Below are positions 58,099-64,000 of a stretch of DNA of 64,000 bases, piece by piece (within the stretch, counting starts at the first letter, position 1; every line of letters begins with the position of its first letter). The translations under genes and the position numbers were made by a program. This stretch comes from Apostichopus japonicus. Lineage: Eukaryota; Echinodermata; Holothuroidea; Aspidochirotida; Stichopodidae. The notes under the pieces are model-generated. The model made no database searches. It was given only the letters and a program-made list of their open reading frames with translations, and had not been told where the DNA came from. The stretch lies in contig NC_092579.1 of assembly GCF_037975245.1 (NCBI RefSeq), positions 9,357,001-9,421,000 on the forward strand. Reading direction: 5' to 3'.

Positions 58099-58197
58099 TC
58101 CCTCTGGAGAAACTTCGTTTCTTATATTTATACTTCCACTCCCTCCAGAGGGTAGAAAAGTAAAAGGCTCTGTCTGGACATGAACCACAGACATGAT

Positions 58198-59080
58198 GCT
58201 CTGTCTGGGAATCGAACCGGAGACATGGAGTTTGTCTGTCTCTCCAGTCCAGAGCACTACCAACTGCGCCATTACAACTGTTGAGAATTAATGCTCGTTT
58301 CTAATATTTAAACTTCATAGTCCAGAAAGGAATCAGTAAAAGAGCAAAAATATAAAATGCTCTGTCTGGGGTTCGAACCGGAGACATGGAGTTTGTCTGT
58401 CTCTCCAGTCCAGAGCACTACCAACTGCGCCACTATAACTGTTGGAATTAATGCTCGTTTCTAATATTTAAACTTCAGAGTCCAGAAAGGAATCAGTAAA
58501 AGAGCAAAAATATAAAATGCTCTGTCTGGGGTTCGAACCGGAGACATGGAGTTTGTCTGTCTCTCCAGTCCAGAGCACTACCAACTGCGCCACTAGAACT
58601 GTTGAGAATTAATGCTCGTTTCTAATATTTAAACTTCAAAGTCCAGAATGGAATCAGTAAAAGAGCAAAAATATAAAATGCTCTGTCTGGGGTTCGAACC
58701 GGAGACATGGAGTTTGTCTGTCTCTCCAGTCCAGAGCACTACCAACTGCGCCACTAGAACTGTTGGAATTAATGCTCGTTTCTAATATTTAAACTTCAGA
58801 GTCCAGAAAGGAATCAGTAAAAGAGCAAAAATATAAAATGCTCTGTCTGGGGTTCGAACCGGAGACATGGAGTTTGTCTGTCTCTCCAGTCCAGAGCACT
58901 ACCAACTGCGCCACTAGAACTGTTGAGAATTAATGCTCGTTTCTAATATTTAAACTTCAAAGTCCAGAATGGAATCAGTAAAAGAGCAAAAATATAAAAT
59001 GCTCTGTCTGGGGTTCGAACCGGAGACATGGAGTTTGTCTGTCTCTCCAGTCCAGAGCACTACCAAATGCGCCACTAGAA
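58198..59080 (-). repeat. Tandem array of six tRNA-like units (~160-bp period)
   Basis: Units start (in + coordinates) at 58198, 58359, 58519, 58680, 58840 and 59001, each about 80 bases of tRNA-like sequence plus 80 of spacer. On the minus strand each has an A-box 'TGGCGCAGTTGG', a 'CTGGAGA' loop that would read anticodon GGA (Ser), a GAGAC...GTCTC hairpin like a class II variable arm, and a B-box 'GGTTCGAACC' ('GGTTCGATTCC' at 58198). A TTTT terminator-like run follows within three bases. The T stem pairs badly and the acceptor stem only partly, so the units look like tRNA-derived repeats. A broken partial unit is at 58166-58197. Decayed relatives continue at about 59100-59200 and 59355-59430. 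Confidence 0.75.
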
Positions 59081-59449
59081 CTGTTGAGAATTAATACTTG
59101 TTTCTAATATTTAATCTTCACAACATTAGAAGGCAAATAAATAGAAAATCAAATGCATCCTCTGGTGTTTGAATTCAAGACAAAGAGTATGTCTTATTTT
59201 TTTTCAGTTTATTGACAATTTCATTGTACAAAACAATAATAAATATGCAAAATTATACAACATAACAACTTCGCCACAGTAACTGTTAATTGAGAAATGA
59301 TAGGCTTTTCTAATGATTTAACTGCAAAATGAGGAAAAGAAATACCAAAACAATACATCCTCTGGGAGTTGAAATCTAGACAGAGAGTTTGTCTTACTTT
59401 CTAAGTACATAACACTAACCACAGTAACTGTTTAGAAATAATTATTAGT

Positions 59450-60090
59450 TATTTGATTTGATTTATTTTGTTTTTTTCACGTGCAAATATACAATGTGAA
59501 AGGAAGTCTTCTATAAAGCATACAATAGCTTAACAAAGTAGAAGACTGGTCAGAAAAGCATTATTTGGACAATTGCTTCCCATCTAGCAAAAACATATCC
59601 CTAACAAACAGTAAACCGGCGTCGTAAAAGCTTTTTTTGTCATAAACAATGGTATTATCAATTCTAATAAAATTATTAGGGATTTGCACACCCAATTTCC
59701 GATGGTTTCTTAAAGGTAGCTAAGCTTATTCAAAACCATACAAATTTGTCCAATGAAGGTATTTTTAAATACAAGAAATATCCTGGTCATGAAAATTATA
59801 ATTAAAAAGCAACTCTTTACCGGACGGCGACAGAGAGGAATGAAATAAAAGAGCTTCCAATACCACGTGTTGGCATTATTACAATAACGCTTGACCCAAG
59901 AGGTTTTGAGAGCACCAACAAAGCCGTGAACATATATTTTTTTTAAACCCCCCTTTTCAATGGGGTTATACATAGTAATTTTCCTTACTTTATCAGTTTT
60001 CCCGTTCGAAATAAATCAAAAATAGTACTTTGGATCTTTTCAATAAAATCTTTTGGAGGGCTATGCAGATTCCTTGGGACCACGTGTCTC
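59450..60090 (-). pseudogene. L1/Tx1-like LINE ORF2 C-terminal fragment
   Basis: On the minus strand, starting near 60090, the translation has 'PPKDFIEKIQSTIFDLF'. After a frame change it has 'MYNPIEKGGLKKIYVHGF' and 'GALKTSWVKRYCNNANTWYW'. The pattern 'GGL...ALK.SW.KR' is typical of the region after the reverse transcriptase in L1-like LINEs. The frame runs from 59973 to 59710. It is a 5'-truncated dead copy. Confidence 0.7.
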
Positions 60091-60220
60091 CCGCACGGAA
60101 GCAGATATGGACCTGGGAGTTGCAAATTTGGGCTCCTGAGCATCGGTTACCCCCTGTTACGTCATTTGGGCGAAATCGATTTTGGATCGATTTTTGGTCA
60201 GTTTTGGCAAAACTGCAAAT

Positions 60221-60702
60221 CAGGTTTTTTGCCCCCCACGCCCCAACACAGCACCTAATTCCAAAAAAAAACTTCAGATTCGTAATCAGCGTGTCGCGAA
60301 CTACCAGAAAAGATACACATTTATCGCTTTTGCGACAATTTCTTTTTTCACCTCAAAGAAAAGTAAGACCGAAAAACTTTTACGACGAACAAAGCTTATA
60401 AAACCTTTTGTTGTCCCTAAAAGTTTTTCGGTTTTCTATTGTTCCTCAGAAGTTGCAAACTGAGCGAAATAAGTGTCATAAGAGGGTGCTCGACGCATCT
60501 TGCCAGTGATAGGCCTACGTGATTTCAAAGCAGTCAAATCAAACCTTTGTTTGTCATCTTGAGTTTTATCTTGACATTTATGAATAAATGGGTCAATTTT
60601 GGCAAAAAACTGCAAGAGGTACGTACCCCTTACGGTTTTTTTAGGTGAAAACTTTTTGTTATTTTGGAATTGGGTGTTGTGTGGGGGCGCAAAAAAACCT
60701 GA
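60221..60702. repeat. Imperfect inverted repeat pair
   Basis: 'atcaggttttttgcccccca' and 'cctaattccaaa' at about 60221-60264 face their reverse complement at about 60656-60702 ('ttggaattgggtgttgtgtg', 'gcaaaaaaacctgatatatg'). The enclosed 390 bases include the start of the direct repeat at 60377. Confidence 0.6.
60377..60560 (+). repeat. Direct repeat, left copy
   Basis: Shares 'ttctattgttcctc', 'gaagttgcaaactga', 'gctcgacgcatcttgcc' and 'caaagcagtcaaatcaaacc' in order with 62915-63065. The two copies flank a 2.4-kb block of other repeats. Confidence 0.85.
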
Positions 60703-60930
60703 TATATGATTTATGAAAAACTGTAGAAATCATAGGCCTATAAACAACAAGACTTTCCCGGTCAGATAATTACACGAAATTTGTGTATAACAAAGACAAG
60801 GGTGTCTTCTACTCCACGTCTTATTTCAAAGTTGATGGGTATTTCAAAGAGAACAAGAGAGGGGGCTGAAAAGAGGGGTTTTTCAAAATTGTGCACTTAT
60901 AAAGAATACGTATTTCTATCGGGTCTTTTG

Positions 60931-61297
60931 CAGTGTCGGAGCTAGGGGTATTGGTCGAGGGGGCGAGGATGGTCTGTAGGGGCGCTTTCGACACTATCTA
61001 AGCGGAGCGCCACCACGAGTTGGCGCGGAGCGTAGAAAAATATTTGAATAAAGATGCTCCCTAGATCGCCGGAAATGACCCTTGCCGGGCCTTGCTAATA
61101 TGCAGATAAATGAAGAATAAATAGGTGTCATCGCCAAAAAAATGTGACAAATGTCAATAGGTAGATGAGAGCGCATTAAAAACGTCAATAATCGCATATA
61201 AATAAAAAGTGGTATAAAGCTGAAAAGGGCGCCAGCAGTCCATTTGAGTCCGTCAGGGGGGCATCCGCCCCCTGACTGCATGGACGCTCCGCCACTG
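60931..61297. mobile_element. MITE copy related to 27753-28147
   Basis: 367 bp with CAGTGTCGGAGC and GCTCCGCCACTG ends. The interior 'tctaagcggagcgccaccac' and 'gggcgccagcagtcca' match the 27753 copy along its length. No target-site duplication is preserved (gtcttttg / ccagatag). Confidence 0.8.
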
Positions 61298-61389
61298 CCA
61301 GATAGACCACCCAACCCCCCCCCTCCCCTTCCATGGTACGCCATTTGACGCAAGAATAACACACCCTCAATGCAACCTATAGCTAATGG

Positions 61390-62757
61390 ACACTTTCGTG
61401 GTATGATTATAGTCCCCCAAATGAGCCCATATCCACCGATATAATAAAAAAAATGTTCTAATGAAAAATAAAAAAAACTAGTAAATGCCCACCACATTAT
61501 TTTTTTCTGAAAAAGGCAAGTCTCTCTTAGAAATATGTGATAAATACAACTTAACGATAATTAACCAAAATACCAAACCTAGGATGAACCCAATAAACAA
61601 TATTACAGAACTACTTGACTACCCATATAACCTCAAATCACCTCGCAACTAAAACACATTCGATACAAATCCTAGAAGATGACTAAATCAGTGACCATTT
61701 TCCACTCGTTTTTGAGCTAGACATAAACCTCAACTGCGTACCAAATAACGAATTGACGTATAACTACAATAAAACAGACTCCCAAAATACAACAACCAAA
61801 ACAACGAGCTAAATTACATCGACAATTACTGTGACAGCGTTGCCCATCATATTTTCTATACTTTCAAAAGACACTGTCCCTTAAAAACAAAACAGAAAAC
61901 GAAAACTAAATAAGAATATTCTTACACTTATGAAACTCAGACGTCGCCTACGTAGAACTTATATCATCTCCCGAGACCCAACTCTAAAAACCCAAATTAA
62001 CCAACTTAAATAGCAATAAACAGACAAATATTGGCGGATGAACAACCGCGTCCAAAACAACTGCGATTTAATCATTAATGATAAAAACCCGAAACACTTT
62101 TGGAAAATTAAAAAAAAAAAAAATATTAACCCCATTACAACACCAAACACAGGTAAAACAGACCAAGGCCTTAGAGATAACGTAGGTAACCTCATCACAA
62201 AAACTCAAGACCAAATAAAGCTAATTGAATCGTACTTTAAAAGTATATTCAATATCTACGATGGCCCCCCATACGATATCAGCTGTAAACACGAAATAGA
62301 CCGTACAATTATCAGTAATGCAACCAGCTTTAACACCAATCCATTAGGATGTCTCTACAAAAACATCCCTCTGCTCAATAAAATAGATATAAACAGTTGG
62401 TATAGTGCCACTAAAACATGCATCCTCCACTGGTCCTGACAACATAAATGACCAAATGCCTAAAAACTCCCCTCCGATATTCATTAACTCTCATATTTTC
62501 CCACTATTTAACGAACTCCTTACACTGGGTTATTTCCCAACCCCATGGAAATCCGCCAAAAAGATTTTAATACCGAAACTAAGTAAAGACCGCACCAAAA
62601 TTCAAAACTATCGACCAGTTAGTCTCCTCCCAGCCTTAGGTAAGATTTTCGAAAGAATTATAGATAACCGCACCATAACCCACCTAGAGCAAATTAATCA
62701 CCTTTCCCGTATCAATCGGGCTAATTCCGCGCACACAAATCTACAATAAACCAAACT
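61390..62757 (+). mobile_element. Jockey-like LINE fragment, second copy
   Basis: Closely follows the LINE at about 51490-52880, including 'gaacccaataaacaatatta' and 'attaaccaacttaaatagca'. Its best preserved piece (62405-62749) encodes 'NINDQMPKNSPPIFINSH', 'ILIPKLSKDRTKIQNYRPVS' and 'LLPALGKIFERIIDNR', the N-terminal RT motifs. The fragment starts inside the endonuclease domain and stops abruptly at about 62757. Multiple stops show that it is inactive. Confidence 0.85.
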
Positions 62758-62782
62758 TTCTGCTTATCTTATTTTTTTAGCC

Positions 62783-62812
62783 TCTGAAGAAGATCCTGCT
62801 AGGATCGAAACT
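62783..62812 (+). other. Hammerhead-like core motif (speculative)
   Basis: CTCTGAAGAA is followed by a GATCC-TGCTA-GGATC hairpin and CGAAAC. This resembles CUGANGA, stem II and GAAA of a hammerhead core, with one extra A. A partner stem and cleavage site were not established. Confidence 0.25.
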
Positions 62813-62914
62813 TTTACACATTCTATTGCACAGGCTCTCTAGTGTATAAGCAGTTTGCTAACAGTTTTATTTTATTTTCATTCTGCTTATCTTTTAGGCA
62901 GAACAAAGGTTTGT

Positions 62915-63065
62915 GAATCCTTTGTTCGTTTTAAAAGTTTTTTTTTCGGGTTTCTATTGTTCCTCTGAAGTTGCAAACTGACCAAAAACGAGGCCGATAG
63001 AGAGCGCTCGACGCATCTTGCCGGTCATACGTTATTTCAAAGCAGTCAAATCAAACCTTTCTTAT
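62915..63065 (+). repeat. Direct repeat, right copy
   Basis: Second copy of the sequence at 60377-60560 (shared blocks listed there), starting near 'cctttgttcgttttaaaagt'. Confidence 0.85.
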
Positions 63066-64000
63066 TCATAACTGTTCTCCAGTTTCACGGTGTTGTTTCC
63101 TCGGAAATTGTATGCTAAGCGATAGAAGTGTTCAATGTTTTAATCGTAATTTTTTCTTCAAAAATGGAACGGAGGGTGCTAAAATACTGCCTGATACTGT
63201 TGTTTTAACTGGTTGTTGTATATTAATAGTTTTCAACCGCTCCGCGACATGAGCTATGCAGATTCAGGAAACGTTGCCTTGACCATTACTTTAGCAACAA
63301 GGCAATCAAAAGAATTAAGATCTTTTAAGGACTCAAAAATGTAGAATTTATATTCCAAAATGTTTCAATACCCAGAGAGAACAGTCTTCCTATGTGAAAT
63401 AAAGACATACAGATGCTCTATGTATGAGCACATGGACATATTCTTTGATCAGTTTGAGCAAGAAAAGCAGCTCTGTCACCCCTTTAATAATTAATGAGTT
63501 ACATGACATTGTTTTATTTTCACTATGAAACATTTTCACAAGTCACTGCCAAACCTAGAGTCATGTAGTATTAATCACTGAAAATAATGCCAATTTTAAG
63601 ACCATTTGAAGTTCAATAAAGGTGTACGTGTTGAGTTATCCTGTTTACAAGTACAGCATTTTGATCATCTCCCTCCGTTCCATTTTGAAGAAAAAAATAG
63701 CATTATTTCTCAACAGTTGCTGCGACGTTGTGGTTAGCAAGGACGTAGGAACCGGGGGCTGGGCTGGATCTAACTGCGCCAAGGTTCAATACAGGGGAAC
63801 TTGAAATGCAGCTATTGGTCAAGACAAATTGGTGGGGACACGGTTTATCATGTCCCCACTACTGAAAAAGTTGATGGGGACGCGTCCCGCTGTCCGCACC
63901 AGGATCTGCGCCCATGGTTTAGAGGCTGTTCATCCTGGAACGCCATTTTCATGCTCACTTATATGATGTGATATCTGCTGTTTGCTTAACAAATTCGAAT
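63066..64000. other. Non-coding right edge
   Basis: No gene is supported. 'aaggacgtaggaaccggggg' at about 63739 and 'gatggggacgcgtcccgctg' near 63870 look like MITE debris. The remainder is unique AT-rich sequence. Confidence 0.5.

Noticed and set aside
58198-59080. Six functional tRNA-Ser genes
   Set aside because: A- and B-boxes are good, but the T stem is mismatched at two or more pairs and the acceptor stem is partial in every unit.

Overview
The window is metazoan nuclear DNA. It is AT-rich, has intron-bearing genes with GT-AG junctions, and is crowded with transposable elements of many ages. The abundance of TAGGCCTA-type palindromes, the tRNA-derived SINE with a GTCCTTGGGCAAGGC body, and the types of LINE, Gypsy and hAT-like elements suggest a marine invertebrate, perhaps an echinoderm. 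That assignment is inference. No bacterial features were seen.

Host genes are few. An adducin-family gene lies on the + strand at 5942-12503. Five exons are recognisable (5942-6184, 9009-9160, 9988-10203, 11455-11556, 12411-12503). They cover the end of the aldolase-like head, the neck and the start of the tail. The first exon carries two single-base frame disruptions that cancel, and the fourth exon has a possible alternative stop with a poly(A) signal. The last two coding exons of SRP68 (54533-54611, 55811-56109, + strand) encode the SRP72-binding C terminus. A well-spliced 81-nt exon at 4139-4219 is unidentified. Fragments of one ABCC-transporter exon are duplicated and broken at 47470-49752.

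Layout. 1-2483: a minus-strand CR1/L2-like LINE (ORF1 knuckles and ORF2 endonuclease). 2718-3917: a 47-bp minisatellite split by a 967-bp solo LTR. 4139-12503: the host exons, with a foldback repeat and a MITE-like element in introns. 14790-15193: a SINE. 19791-36319: a stack of nested DNA transposons, the most striking structure. A 16.5-kb foldback-like element (A) has inverted arrays of ~180-bp repeats and TSD TCTTAC. It contains hAT-like element B (23493-32828, TSD AATCTAGC). B contains hAT-like element C (25886-31839, TSD AATAGAAC). C contains a 395-bp MITE (27753-28147) and a SINE. A second hAT-like element (33913-34870) also sits in A. 36632-45924: a full-length young Gypsy LTR retrotransposon. 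Its 724-bp LTRs differ at one observed position, its pol ORF is intact, and its gag has an in-frame stop inside the zinc knuckle. 47470-49752: ABCC pseudo-exons and minisatellite. 49753-54300: a decayed Jockey-like LINE. 54533-57000: the SRP68 3' end. 57664-59080: tRNA-like sequences, including six tandem ~160-bp units. 59450-62757: an L1-like LINE tail, a MITE and a second Jockey-like LINE fragment, with a duplicated flanking repeat at 60377-60560 and 62915-63065.

The genes do not form an operon or pathway. The Gypsy gag and pol act together as one element. The hAT-like elements, MITEs and foldback element show no transposase of their own, so they were presumably moved in trans. Element names rest on terminal sequences, duplications and visible protein motifs; no database comparison was run.
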